NCBI GenBank assembly: GCA_016858145.1
Contig: JAEHOE010000038.1
Span: forward strand, 186,001-250,000
From: Edaphochlamys debaryana
Taxonomy: Eukaryota; Chlorophyta; Chlorophyceae; Chlamydomonadales
Length of the DNA: 64,000 nucleotides
Direction of reading: 5' to 3'
The notes under the pieces are model-generated. The model did no database searches, was not told where the DNA came from, and saw nothing but the letters and a program-made list of their open reading frames with translations. The position numbers and the translations under genes are program-made. Positions 11,467 to 23,628 of the stretch are shown piece by piece (the stretch's first letter is position 1; every line of letters begins with the position of its first letter).

Positions 11467-11601
11467 CTCCTAGTTCATTCCTGACTGTTTGTATGGCGTC
11501 GCGCCGGTGAGCGACTGGCATTGTTGCATCGTGCAGCGCTGGAAGTTTCGCGACGTCTGCACGCCTCCCCACTATATTCCCCGCTCCAGTGATCAATAAA
11601 G
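11467..11601. promoter_or_regulatory. Compact bidirectional promoter
   Basis: Only 135 bp separate the start codons of the minus-strand Aha1-domain gene and the plus-strand hydrolase. Both promoters and both 5' UTRs must fit here or overlap the opposite gene. An AT-rich ACTATATTCC lies close to the plus-strand start (about 11570-11580). Confidence 0.6.
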
Positions 11602-14198
11602 ATGAACTCGTTCTGGGGAGCCCTGGCCTGGGCCACCGGCGGGAGCGCGGACTCGGCGCATGGTGAGCGACCGAACTGCCGCGGACGCGAGTCCAGCACG
11701 CGTGCTGTGCTGACGAGATGGAGCAAGTTGGGGGAAAGGTGGCCCTGGTCGGCCGGGCGCGCTGAAGCCCTCATAACCGCCCCGGTAACTGCGCAACATC
11801 TCACCAGTCGCCCGCAACTCACGCTCTCCCTCTCCAACTCCGCCCTTCCCTCTCCACCAACAACGAACGCTCACAGGAGCCGGTACCGATGGCTCGCTGG
11901 AGATAGTCATTCTCGGCACGGGTGCTGGCACCACCTGCGTGTACGGCGGGGAGCGCAGCTCGTCCTTCGTGGTACTGCTGCGGGGCGAGCCCGTGCTCCT
12001 GGCGGACGTGGTGAGGAGAGGGCGAGGCGCTGGATGAGTACTGGGGTAGGTAATGGTATTGGATGAAGGTTCGGATGATGGTGGGGAGAGCACCACTTCA
12101 CGCTTCGCCTCTTCCCCGACCCTCCTCTCTCCAACCCTCTTCCCGCCCCCAACCCCAGGGCTACGGCGCCACAGCTGCCTGCGTGGCTGCTGTGGGGCGG
12201 GTGCCCCCCGCCCTCTACGTGTCCCACAACCACTCTGACCACGCGGGTGGGGTGGGGCCGGAGCAGCCGGGTTCCGGGGCACGAGGGAGTAGGGGGTAGG
12301 GGCGCTCGAGGAAGGAGGATGCTGCGATCACAGGGAGGAGCAGCACTTTGTCGACGGCAAAGCCTCTCGATGTGACTTCCATGGGGAAGAGGGGTGCGGG
12401 GAGGAAAGGACGCAGGGAGGACGAGCTGCAAGGAGGTACGAATGCGGAAAGGAGGGAAGGGGAGGGGACAGTGTGACCGAGACAGGTCAAGTCGCGTACG
12501 AAGGGCCCCAAATCTCTCTCGCTTATCTGCCCCTTCCTGTGCACACGCACAAATCCGGCCGCACGTCTGTGCCCACAGGGGAGCTACCGGTGGTCCTGTC
12601 AGTGGAGAGTACTGCTGCGGCCGCGGCGGGGAGAGGGCCGCCCACGGTGTACAGGTGCGACAGCGTGGAAGGCGCGAACGGTAGGGGCGGTCCACAGGCG
12701 GTCCCAGGACGCTCTGAGGGTTTCCGGCAGTGGCCTCCTCTGCTTGGGATTCTAGGAGATGGGCTTCCTCCTTTGGAAGCTGCCCTGGACGATGCTGACA
12801 CCCCTACTGTCCCTTGCCGCAGCCACCCCGATGTGATGGAAGAGCTCAAGCAACACAGGCTGAGAGAGCTCAGGTCCACAGGTGAGAACCTATACCGGTA
12901 GCTAACCCACTCAACCTCACCTGCCCACACAGGGCACACACCAACCGTTTCAACTTTTCCAACCGTTTTAACCGTGCAGGCAAGCCGCTGGAGTCGTTTG
13001 GCGCGTTCTTGGTGACCCCTGGCGGCGCCAAGACGGCTGTGGGAGCCACGGGCCTCCACGTCAGGCCGCACCGCTCCAAACACTCGGAAACGTGCTTCGG
13101 GTTCGTACTGTACCGTGGCAGCAAGGCAGTACTGGGCTGGACGGTGGGTGCCTGCCGTCGTGGGGAGGTGATTGGGGACATAGGCTGGGATGAGAACGCT
13201 TGCGGACAGCTTGCATGGAGAGATTGCGTCAAGACAAGCGGGCAAGACCAAATGACCGGGTCGGGGCGGTTTCGGGATGAGCCGACTGGCGCCTGCCCTC
13301 GCCTCCCACGCCCCCACACAACCTGCGAGGAGCTGTGCGTTACCTCCAACCTCACCCCGTGCTCATGTCCTCCTCCTGCCTCCATGCTCCCACCACCCGC
13401 AGGCCGACAGCGGCTACTGCGAGGAGCTGTACTCGGCGCTGGCGGAGGCCCCCCTGGTGCTGCTGGACGCCCGGGCGCAGGGCAGCGCGGAGCACGCGGG
13501 TGGGTGCGGGGGCGGGTGGGGCCGGGGGCGGGGGCTGCGGGTGTGGGGAGCTGACCGCGAGAACGTCGCCGGGGGGTGGGGGCGTCTCGGGGCGGGTACA
13601 GGGGCGCAGGGTAGCGCGGATCACGCGGGGGCGGGGGTGGGGGTGGGCGGGGGAGCGAAGCACCAACGTGCTTGTGGGTGGCTGCGGGTGTAGGTGGGTG
13701 CGGGAGGCGGGTGGGGCCACGACAGTGGTTGATCGTTACAGGCCACGGCGGTTGGGGTGGTTGGCCGCCGCATCCCTCATCCCTCGTCCCTCGTCCCTCG
13801 TCCCCACGCTTTACCTCGTAGGCTTTGACGACCTGGCTCGCATCGGTGAGGCTCGGGCGGGGTTGGTGTCGTGCACGCCGGCATGCTTACGTGGGCCGAT
13901 TGCGTACAACCCCGACCCATCCGTTCGGCGCACCTCCCGCCCCCGCGTCCCAAGAGGCATGTGTCCCAACACCCTTTTCAACTGAATCTTACACCGTATG
14001 CGTAGCCGGTCTCAGGACGCGCGACCTTACCCACTGTGCCTCCCCCTTTCCCACGGACCGTCCTCGACAGCCGCCCTCCCCGCTATGAAGGACCGCTCCA
14101 TCTATGTGACCGGCTACGGCCTACAGAACCAGGCACCCCAGGGGCTGGACGTCAAGGGGGTGACGGTTGCGCGACCGGGCATGCGCCTCACGCTGTGA
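11602..14198 (+). CDS. Metallo-beta-lactamase-fold hydrolase
   Basis: The model has nine exons: 11602-11662, 11877-12010, 12159-12246, 12579-12654, 12823-12881, 12980-13143, 13403-13499, 13822-13845, 14071-14198 (276 aa). The fold is signalled by SLEIVILGTGAGTT, the SSFVVLLRGEPVLLADVGYG strand-turn-strand, and the metal-binding HNHSDHAG at about residues 88-95 (HxHxDH). Later possible metal ligands are His in HRSKHSETCFGF and Asp in GWTADSGYCEELY. Overall it resembles RNase Z/arylsulfatase-like members more than true beta-lactamases, but the substrate cannot be told from sequence. There is no obvious targeting peptide; the N-terminus (MNSFWGALAWATGGS) is short and mildly hydrophobic. A copy of the exon 7 end lies in intron 7. 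Exon 8 is only 24 nt. Confidence 0.85.
13602..13629 (+). repeat. Intronic copy of exon 7 end plus donor
   Basis: GGGCGCAGGGTAGCGCGGAT followed by CACGCGGG differs at two positions from the exon 7 end and donor at 13473-13500. It lies 129 bp downstream inside intron 7 of the hydrolase gene. Confidence 0.88.
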
Positions 14199-14970
14199 GG
14201 AGGCGGGGCTGTGAGGAATTGGGGCTGTGGTGAGGAGGCTGGTGCGACGCGGGGCTTCCGGGTGCAACATGTGGGCCAGTTGGGCGGGGTTTGACAAGTT
14301 GGGCAGGAGGCGGTAGGGGCAGAGGATCGACTAGCTAGAATCGGTTCACTATGTGCGTGCGGCCTCACGAGGGGGCTGCATCGAGACTTGTATTATGCTA
14401 GGATGCTATAACTCAAGCAGTACTGTTCTTGCTTCGGAGTCAAGGCATGTCGGTCGGCGAGGCCTCGAGTGAGCTGACAGATGAGGGCCATGGTGGGCTG
14501 GAAGCCAGTGATCACTAGGTTAATCTGTATGGTATTGTATGGTATCGAAAGGAAGATGATGTTGTGATGTGGACATGTGGGGGACAAGTCCCGAGGGGGG
14601 GGACGGCACGAACACAGTGTGCACGGTGTCGACGGCCGCGATTTTGCATTTGCGATTTGCTGACACCAGTCGTTCCTATAGTTCACACACCTGTTTCTAC
14701 TTCTGTCTTTACTGGCTGCACACACCGCCCTGAACACATCCGCGCCATCTGCGGCGCATCCCTCGACAAAGCCCACAGCCCTCGAGCCAACTCCACATCT
14801 GCGTAGATCTAGTCGCTTCACGCGTTTCACCTACCCTGCCCCCCCTGCGAGTGCGCTCGTCGCTAGAACCATCCATCGCGCAACTCAAGCGCAACACTTG
14901 CTCCCTGCAGCGGCTTCACCGCAAATGACTCTGCCGTAGATAACTCATCGGCGAAGGCAGCGAGCGGACC
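14199..14970. other. Intergenic, promoter region of neurochondrin gene
   Basis: These 772 bp lie between two plus-strand genes. They hold the 3' UTR of the hydrolase and the promoter and 5' UTR of the next gene. There is AT-richer sequence around 14380-14560. No gene was seen. Confidence 0.5.
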
Positions 14971-17900
14971 ATGTCGGCGCAGCGAAGCGACACGCCGGGG
15001 TCGGCGGAGGGCGCCTCTGGGGCCTCCCAAGCTGGACCCGAGATGGACGGAGGAATGTTCCAGCAGTGCCTGGACCTGCTACGCGGTCCCACCGACGAAC
15101 GAAGGTGCGAGGATGAAACCCAGGGTGGCGGTGCTGACGAGCTGCTGCTAGCGGCGCACTTCGCCCAGCCCCCGGCCCTCCTGCCACCCCCGGGCCCCTC
15201 TCGAGGCGCCTCCAGAAATCGGCCCTCGTCACAGCAAGCCCGCAACCCTGCACTGAAGAGCACTTAACTTCCACCCTAGTGCCTGGCTTGCGACCCGAAC
15301 CCCACTTCCCGTTCCTCGCTCCCAGGTTCGTGGGCTTGCTGCTGGTGACGCGGCTCCTGCCCAATGGTAGCGACGAAGCCATCCGCCGTGTGATGGCGGC
15401 TCTGGGCCCCACCTTCCTTCGACGCCTGCTGCTGCCGCTGCGGGCGCGTGCGCCGGGAGATCAGCAGGCAAGGCGGCGTGGGAAGTAGCTTCAACTGGCG
15501 GTGGTTTTGGCTGGCTCGAGCTGAGCAGGAACCAGCGGGCCTCTGTCTCTCTCTCCCCACCCGCCTGGTCCCCCCCATCACATGTCGCTTACTTCTCGCC
15601 CTCTTGCACCGTGATCCATGCCATCCAACCGCCAACCTGGCCTAACCGTCGACCGCCAACCGCAGGCCCCCCTCGACGGCGAGGCTGCCTCTCAGGCTGC
15701 CACCGGCTCCGGCCTGGCTCTGGCCCTCCTAGCCTCAGGCTGCCGGCTGCCGGAGACGGCGGCGGGGCCTGAGCTGAGGGAGCACCTTCCCACGCTCGTG
15801 CGGGTGGGTGCTGGGTGGCTGCTGGGTGGGTGCTGGGTGGGTGCCGGCTGGGTGCTGGGTGGGTGCTGGGTGGGCACTGGTGGGTGGTTCTGGGCGGGTG
15901 CTGGGTGGGCTGTGCTGGGTGGTTGAGGGGCGAGTGCGGTCATTCTCGGGCACGAGGGGGTCCTTGACGGGTGGGAGGACAGGTACGGATGGGTCAGGAG
16001 ACCCGGGGGGGCAGTAGTGCGCGCGCGAGTCGCGGGTGGGTGGGTGGGTGCGGGCAACGGTCATCCGCCTCCTTCAACGTGTGGGATAGGGGAAGGTTGT
16101 GGGGCACAGGGATGTTGGGTAAGCGTGGGCTTGGGGTGAGGCAGGTAAGGACGAGAGATTTGCACGGGAAAGGGCCATTGTGCTGCCGACCGACGTATTA
16201 TCTCATAATTTTGCTATCAAGGCTGAAGACGCTTGCGCACTCCCCTCCTGGCATCGCCGGCAGGTGGTGGGAGCTTGTGGGGTGTTCCCCTTGGTGATGC
16301 CGGCGGCGTCAGGCGCCAATTGGACGGCAGCGCAGAATCCGGAGATCGCCGCCGTCGACTCGGCGGCGGCGGCCGATGCGCTGGAGTGCTTAGTGGCGGC
16401 GGCGGCGGCGGCGCCACGGCAGACTCTGGCGGCGCTGGACCGGGCAGGAGCCTTGGCGGCGCTGGCGGCGTGGCTGACGGAGGCAACAGCAGCGCTGACG
16501 GCGCCGGCGGCGGCGGCAGCAGTGAGGCAGGACCATGTTGAACCGGATATGGTGGCGGAGGCGCGGCATCGGGGGGTGCTGCTGGCGGCGGCGCTGCTTG
16601 AGAGATTGCTGGCGTGCCCTGGCGGCGGCGGCGGCAGCGGAGCCTCATCGGCGGCGGCGACGGAGGCGACGGGCCGAGCGGTGACGGTGCTGGCGGAGGC
16701 GCCGGCGGCGGCGGCAAAGTGCATGGCGGCGCTGGCAGCCCTGGTTGGCAACCCCCGCCTGCTGGCCCCGCCGCCGTCACCTCCGCCGTCGGGCCAGCCG
16801 CCTGCCACGCCTGCCGCCGCCGCCGCCGCCGGCACCAGCGGCGGCGCAGCCCAGCTGCAGCTCGAGGCCCTTCATGCCCTGATACTGATGCTGCGCGCGG
16901 CCCAGCACCCGGCGGCGGCGGCGGCGGAGGCGCAGCTGCGGCGGCTCGACGGCACCGTCGGGTGGTCGGCGGCGGCGCGGCGGGGCCTGGGCTGGGTGCT
17001 ACGCAGCCGCGCGCCGGCGCCGCTACGTCACGCTGCGCTGGAGGCGGCGGCGCATGTGGCGGCGCTGGCGGGGGACGCCTGGCTGCTGGGGCGCGGGCCG
17101 GCGGCGCCGTCGGCGGCGGCAGCGGCGCCGTCGGCGGGGCCGGCGGAGGCGCCCGAGACGTTTCTGGTGCTGCTGATGGAGACGCTTAAGGTGCGTGGCG
17201 TGGCGAGGCAGCGTCTGCCGGATGAGGATAGGTTCCTAGGCGGAACAAGACAATGCTGTGTCTGGCCAGAAGGGAGCCAAGAAGGGCAGAACCTTGGGTG
17301 GGGTAAAAGCGAAGCATGATGTGGGCGGCTTGGGGCTCATGAGAGGCTAAGGGAGCCTCGTGTCGTCGAAGGCAAGGAGAGGAAGCGTAGGGAAAGGCCC
17401 CCATTGGCAGCCGCGCGCGCCACTCCGTCGCGTAGCGGTTTTGCTTTTGAGGGCCATAGCAGCCACGTCCTGGGCTAGAGCTGCAGGCGCCCCGCCACCA
17501 TGGGCCCTGCGGTGTAGAACCCGGGGCACACGCAAATGGCATTGCCGCTTGCCATGCCAAAACTGTGAAGATGCGGTCAACATGTGACACAGCGCGCGTA
17601 GTTTGCGGACATACTAATGGACTTGCCTAGCCCTGGCCTAGCCTTTCTCGCAGCACGCGAAGCCGTGACTCACGGTTTCAACCTTGCTTGCGTTTCCGTA
17701 CAGATCGAGATCAATCTGCTCCTGAGCGACGCCCTCCATCCCGACCGCCGAGTCGCGGCGGAGGCGACCCGCCTCAGCACCGCCGCCGCCGCGGCGCCGC
17801 CGCAGCCCTCGGAGCGCCTCCTGCAGGAGCTTCAGGACCGAGGCGCTGCGCGCGCAACGGCGGAGGTCGCCGCCGCCGAGAAGGCAGCCGCCGCCGCCGC

Positions 17901-20553
17901 TGCCGCGGCTGGCGGCGCCGCCGACGGCGGCCGTACGGCAGCGCCGCAACTGGCGGCGGGCGAGGCGCCAATGGAGGTCGACGGCGCTACCGGGGCCTCA
18001 ACCTCTGCCGCTGCCTCCGCCGCCACCGCGGGGGCGGCGTCGCAACCTAGCGGTGCCGCCGCAGCGGCGGCGGCAGCACCACCTGCACCGACGGTGGCGG
18101 CGGGAGACCGGGCGCTGGCGTTACTGCCGGTCGGCTACCAATTGGCGGAGGCGGCCATTGGGGCGGTGGCGGCAGACGCGGCGGCGGCGGACGGCGACAT
18201 GGAGCTGGACGCCGGTGGAGCTGCCGCCGCCGCCGCCGCGGCGGCGGGCGGTGCGGTGCTGCCGGAGGCGGCTTTGCAGGTGGGAGCGAAGGGGTTAGGT
18301 TGGGGCTAGATACGTAGGTTGTGGCATTTGGAAGCTCTGAAGTGAGGCCCCAAAGAGCTTGCCATACGCTGTCGTAATGCGGTATCCTGAAACCGGTTCT
18401 GCGCCCCGCAGAACCTGCTGGCCGGCTTCGAGACCCTGGCCGAGCACCTCCTGGCCTTCCTAGACGCTGCCGCAGAGCTGCAGCAACAGCAACAACAGCA
18501 GCAGCAGGAGGGGCCTGAGGGGACCGCCCCTGCGTCCAGTCCCCAGCAGCCTCCCGCCGCGCCCCCGTCCGCACGCGGCGGCAGCTCCCACGTGCCCGCC
18601 CACGTGTTCGCCCACGTGTCCGCCCATACATCCACGTCAGCCCACGTGGCCCCGGCGCTGCTGCTGGGTGCCGTACGGCTTCTCGGCAGGTACCTGGCCG
18701 AGGCCCCGGGGGCTGTGCGTGGGGAGCGACTGCTCAAGGCGCTGCCGCTCGCCATGTCGGTTCGGGCGCCCGGGGGAGGCGGCGACGGAGGCAGAAGCGG
18801 CGGGGATCTGGACGACACGCAGGGTTTCGGTCTGACCTTCCTCCTGCCGGGGCTGCTCCAGGTGGGGAAGGGGAGGGGAGGGGCGGAGGGTGGCTTGGTT
18901 ACCGGTAGCGGCTTGCGGGGCGGCTGGGAACAGGGGGGCTGGGGGCGGTGAGGGGCGGCTGTTCGGCAGGGCGTGGCGTTGTCGAAGGTCAAGTCGAGTT
19001 GAGTGCTGAGGTTTGTGCATCCGCGGTCCGAACGTGCAGGCGACGGCCCCGGGCGCCGACGGCCGAGTCGACGTTGCCCGGGCCCTCCGCACCTCCCCGC
19101 TCGCGCTGTCCTCCGCCGTCGACTTCCTCTGCGCCGCCGCCTGCTCCGCCGCCGCCGCCGCCAGCCATGCCGCCAGACGCCCGACGGCGGCGGCGGCGGC
19201 GGCGACGTCTGACATGCTGGCGGCGGAGGCGGCCCTGGCTGACGCGGCGGCGCTGCTGCTGGCGTTACTGGAGCCGACGGCGCTCGCCAAGGCGGCGGCG
19301 CGGCGCGGGGTGGCGGCGGGGACCAGCGGGCATATTGGCGCCACGGAAGGTGAGGCGCGCGAGTGTGGGTGCTCACTAGAGCTCAGAGCGCGAGAAGGCA
19401 GTTGCTGCTGCGACAGCGGCGTCAGCCTCCGATCGAATGCCCCGTAACGACGGCTTTTGCTCCGTGCACGTGTCCGTGCTCATGCAGGCCAGGCCTTCTC
19501 GGTTGGTGGGCCCGGTGCCTGGGCCCTGCTCCAGCGGGGGGCGCCGCCCGCCCTGGCAGCTCAGCTGCAGGCGGCGGCGGCGGTCGCTGCCGGCGAGGCG
19601 GGGTTGGACCCACTGCTGGCGGCGCTGCAGCCGTGCATGTGGGCGCTGCAGCGGTGGAGCCAGGCCCGGGTAGCGGCAGTGCAGGTGGGTCGGCGGCGGG
19701 GCTGTGAGTGGCGGGGTACCGGTAAGGGCTTGGTAGTGGAGCCCGTGTCCGCCTGCCTCCGTGGACGGGGCTTGTCTGCACTCTCTTCCCCGGCTATGTA
19801 ACGTACGGTACGCCACATGGCGGCCGATGCTTTTCATGGCTTGTGGTGTGACGTGTGTTGAGTAGTCCAGCTCTGTCCTTGATCCATACCTCTCTTCCGC
19901 GGCTCCAGGCTCTTTCGTCGCTGGACCCGCTCAGCCCCGCTCCCACGGCCGCAAGCCTCATGGCGGCGTCACAGCTGAGCCCGCGCGCCCTCCTGCCGCC
20001 GGCCGCCCTCGCCGCCGTCACCCTGGCAAGCACCCTGCGCGCCCTGACGGACGCCAGCGGCGCCGCTTGCGGCGCCGCCGGGGCTGGTGCCGCCGCGCTA
20101 GCGGAGGCGCTGCTGCCGCCGCCGCTGACGGAGGCGGTGTGCCGGCTGGCGCTGGCGGCGGCGGCGGCCGGGACGTCCCTCGAGCTGCAACAGCTCGTCC
20201 AGGCAGATGCTGACGCGGACGACACGATGCATGATGACTCAGCCCAGCCGCAGGTGTCGTACATGTCGGCGACGGGGGCGGCGGAGGACTACCCGGGCGA
20301 TGCGGAGGCGGCCTGGGGACGGCTGCTAGGGGCCTGCTCCCAACTGGTGGAACTGAGTGGGCCCATGCAGGCCCAAGCCGGGTCCGCTGGATGGCTGCGG
20401 CGGTTGGCGGCGGTCCGGGACGGCAGGCTGGGGTCGGCGGCAGCGGTAGCGGCAGCCGGCGTGAGTCGGGACGCGGTGGCGGTGGCGCGGGATCTGCTGG
20501 CGGCCGAGGTGGGGCTGGAGATGCTCGTCCAGCTGGTGGAGGCGCACGGTTGA
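14971..20553 (+). CDS. Neurochondrin-family protein
   Basis: The model has nine exons: 14971-15104, 15326-15467, 15666-15803, 16264-17190, 17704-18279, 18412-18861, 19040-19349, 19488-19684, 19909-20553 (1172 aa, all phases consistent). The N-terminal region has the helical-repeat signature of neurochondrin: MFQQCLDLLRGPTDERR, RFVGLLLVTRLLPNGSDEAI, LGPTFLRRLLLP, GLALALLASGCRLPE and LREHLPTLVR. Later helices include LQLEALHALILMLRAAQHP, GRGLG-type helices, IEINLLLSDALHPDRR, HVAPALLLGAVRLLGRYLAE and GFGLTFLLPGLLQ. Long poly-Ala tracts, a Gln run (about 18480) and Gly runs are algal insertions. Animal neurochondrin is a cytosolic signalling scaffold; the plant role is poorly known. Intron 2 must use a GC donor (CAG|GCAAGG at 15468), because no GT donor keeps the frame. 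The family call rests on the N-terminal third. Confidence 0.78.
15804..15926 (+). repeat. GGTGCTGGGTG minisatellite starting at a splice donor
   Basis: Intron 3 of the neurochondrin gene begins with about 120 bp of tandem degenerate units built on GTGGGTGCTGGGTGG, starting exactly at the donor after LPTLVR. Each unit contains another GTGGGT donor-like site. Confidence 0.85.
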
Positions 20554-21446
20554 GGCGGTTGTGTGGTTGCTGGGCACGCCTACTTCTTATGCGATGTGCG
20601 TATCATGGGCAGACGCTGAGGTATTTGCTGTGTGGTTGCTGTGAGGCTGCTGTTGCACGGTGTGGGGGCCATCCGCTGAAGAGCAGGCGCATACAGCAAG
20701 CTCGAGGGCTGCTCGGGCGTCGCTACGGTGCTCCGGCGGTTACGCGGTTACTGTTGCGCCATGAAGCATCACGAGCAGTCACAACTCTTACGAGTAGCCA
20801 GCTCATTGCGGTCGGTTCTGGCCTGGCTGGACGCTGGAGTCGCGCTGACCCTGCTGTAGCACGTCCCCCGGTCGGTCACAGCCCACGGCTGTTGTGCAGG
20901 GCATGCCGCTTCAACCCCACCACGTCCGCATTGCAGCCGCGGCGGCGCAGCAGCTGGCATGACAACTTACAACGTTCCCCGCGTAAGCGCCACTCTGCGG
21001 TATGGTAGCGCCTTCGCTCCCCACCCTGGCCCGAACCTCACTCAAGAACCCGCTCTGCAATAGAGCCATTCGCTACCGTACGCTCATCTTGCCTCTGTGC
21101 CAACATCCGTCCAAGTCACTCAGCCTAGCTAATGCCAAGCCCGCATCGTCCATGCATACCTCGTTTAAGAATGTGTGCTACATGGGGCTTGACACCCGCC
21201 CCTCTGACACTATCAGCCTATTGTCAATTCTGGCCCCTGCCGAAGTGGGTGTAGAACGCATCGACGAAGCGTAGCGCTTTGTTGAGGGGCGTCCCCTGCC
21301 GATGCGGGGGCTTGCTCAGTCTAGTGCAGTTCTAGGGTGAGCACTGGAACCCGCCCTCCGTTGCAACATCCGCAACTCCACGAGTACGATCAGGTTACAT
21401 CCAGTCCAGTCCAGTCCATCTTATATGCCCGAAAGGGCGAACGCCC
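20554..21446. other. Convergent intergenic region
   Basis: This lies between the neurochondrin stop (plus) and the thioesterase stop (minus). It holds facing 3' UTRs and a short CCAGT tandem run near 21400-21418. No gene was recognised. Confidence 0.5.
21395..21399 (-). terminator. TGTAA polyadenylation signal, thioesterase gene
   Basis: TTACA on the plus strand reads TGTAA on the minus strand, about 50 bp downstream of the thioesterase stop. Motif and distance fit a volvocine poly(A) signal. Confidence 0.5.
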
Positions 21447-23090
21447 TCAGAGCTTGCTGCGCATCTTCTGAATGGCAGGGTCTGCCACCTGCAAAGGGTT
21501 GGATTGGTGTCGCAGCGGAGACGCGGTTGCGGGTTGAGGCGGGGAGCTGAGGACCCACAGCGGACGGACCTCTCCTGCAGGGCCTGCTTCCTCGCCTGCG
21601 GCTGCCGCCGGTGCTCCCGGTGTCGCTGCTGGCGTCGCTGCTAATATCGGCACTGCTGCTGCTCCTCGCGGCTAGCTGTCAGTTGACAATGCCCCACTGC
21701 CAGCGGACCATATACCGTTGCAGTACCTCCTTCCCTAGTTCCCCTGCTGCTGCTACCCTCAACGCCTAGTCCTGCTGCTGCTCCCTAGCGCCCAGCCGCC
21801 AGGGCCTCACCTGCAGGAACTTGGTGTGGCTGCCCGTGGCGACCACCTGCCCTGTGGCCTTACGCCGCAGCTCCACCGCCAGGGTGGCGAGCTGCCGGCC
21901 CACCTGGGGGGCGCGGGGGGGTGGGGGCGCGGAGCGGGGCCAAGGTCGGGTGTGTCCAGGTAGGGCGGCGTGTGAAGACGTGCAAGGCAGGCGGTGCAAA
22001 AGCGTGAAGACTGGCTCGGCTTAGGTCCGGTATGGATAAACTCCTGGGCGTGTGGAGACCCCGCCGGCAGGCTCACCTTGACCACCTTGGCATCAATCAG
22101 CTGCGGGGGTCGAAACAACAGGGGGCGGGGAGAGCCGCGGAGGGCCATGTGTCAATCGCTATCCACCTGCATCGCGTCCAGACCCAACCCCTTTAAGAGC
22201 CTCTGACGGCCCCCGCCCTTCCACGGCGGCAGAACCCGGTTCACACACCCGACAGCACCCCCACCCCAACTTGCGTAAACACCGGGCGCCCCTCACAACA
22301 ATTGCGTGCGGCCCGGGTTAGGAATGGCGCGTTACAGGGTTGCGGCCAGCGGGTAGACGAGCTGCGGGTTGACCCCGTACCTACGACGACCTGTGCCCTT
22401 TCCCATGGGCCGTCGGCCTCGCACTCACCACGGCCTCGTTCGGCCCGCCTGGCATGGGCGCCAGATAGTTAACCGACAGGCCAACCGACACGCCGCTGTG
22501 CGGAGAGGCGGTTAGGAGGGCCGCCGTCGACACCGTGTCGACCAATGTGGCTGCGGGTAAGGTTGAGGAGGCGGGGCCGAGGCTAGGAGAGATGCGGCAG
22601 CGTGGGATGCGGAGCGTACAGCCTGGTTGGGAGGCTCGTCGGCCTCTTGAAGTTAACTCAGACAGCAGCACGCCTAAACCTCATGTATGCTTCGTGCTGG
22701 CCACACAAGCCCGACCTTGACGCCCCTAGATCCGGGGTTGCGCTCACCCGTGCAGCCGCCGTGCAGAGTGCCGTAGCGGTTTTGCACCGCCTCGCCGACG
22801 GGCATCTCACACAGGATTCGCCCATCCCCCACCTCGACCACAGTGAGGCCCTGCAGAGCTGGGGGATGTAGCACAGCGGAATGGACTCAGGACTGGGGCA
22901 TTCCTATGGCCGAGACTGGAGGCCGGGTTGTTGGGGCCACACGCAAGTTCAGCAACCCCCGCTTTCCCCCCGCCTCACCTGTCCGGTCAAACGTCGTGTC
23001 CCGACCTTCAACTGCTGTTCCGGCTACCAGAGACTCCACGAAGCACCGGGCAAGCTCCGTGCGGCTGGTCTCCTCCCCGGCCTTCGCCAT
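21447..23090 (-). CDS. Hotdog-fold PaaI/THEM2-like acyl-CoA thioesterase
   Basis: The model has six exons: 23090-22979, 22858-22748, 22550-22429, 22100-22077, 21903-21811, 21488-21447 (167 aa). The ATG at 23090 is the first in frame; only a GTG lies further upstream before a stop. The protein has the single hotdog domain in order: VEVGDGRILCEMPV, NRYGTLHGGC (HGG about residues 70-72), ATLVDTVSTAALLT, GVSVGLSVNYLAPMPGG, LIDAKVVKVGRQLATLAVEL and TGQVVATGSHTKFL. This matches acyl-CoA thioesterase 13/PaaI proteins, which hydrolyse acyl-CoA or related thioesters as homotetramers. The exact substrate is unknown. No targeting signal is obvious. It is divergent from the kinase gene. Confidence 0.9.
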
Positions 23091-23628
23091 CGGCCCCCCA
23101 CCGCCGGGGTCCCCCGTGAAGCTGAACACGCAGGCCCGAGGCCCGCCGCCCCAGGACTACTCGCCCAGCGACTCAATTGCGCTCTGCTCGGGGCTGCACA
23201 GGCTCGGGCAGCAGAACCGTTCTGCGTTCTGAGGAATCCGCGGTGAATTGGGGCTTTTGGCGCAACAATCTCCTGCCGTGTATGCGTTTGATCTGTGTTC
23301 TTCGAGAGCGTGCGGTTATTGCGGTGTTACAAACAAGACAGGCGGGGCTGGCGGGCCCGACTCGCTCGAGGCGCATCAGGGTCCGTGCTCGCTCATCCCC
23401 TCTAACACCAAGCGGAGCCAGTGCGGAGCTAAGGCTACATACATAACCCATATCTGCTGCGTGCTCTAGTGCACACTAGACGGGAGCAGGGCAAGCACTT
23501 TTCGGGCTCGTTTACGGGGTTTCCTCGTTCGTCCACCACAATGCTCCCCAGTGAAGCCATGAGACTTGACGCATAAGCAGAGGTGGTCTAGACACGGCAG
23601 GTCTGAGCGCGGGAGAGCACCAGGCACA
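23091..23628. promoter_or_regulatory. Divergent promoter region, thioesterase / protein kinase
   Basis: These 538 bp lie between two diverging start codons. No distinct element was recognised. The region near 23230-23540 is lower in GC than its surroundings. Confidence 0.45.

Noticed and set aside
23091..23129. Upstream start of the thioesterase at 23129
   Set aside because: The codon is GTG; the first in-frame ATG is at 23090.
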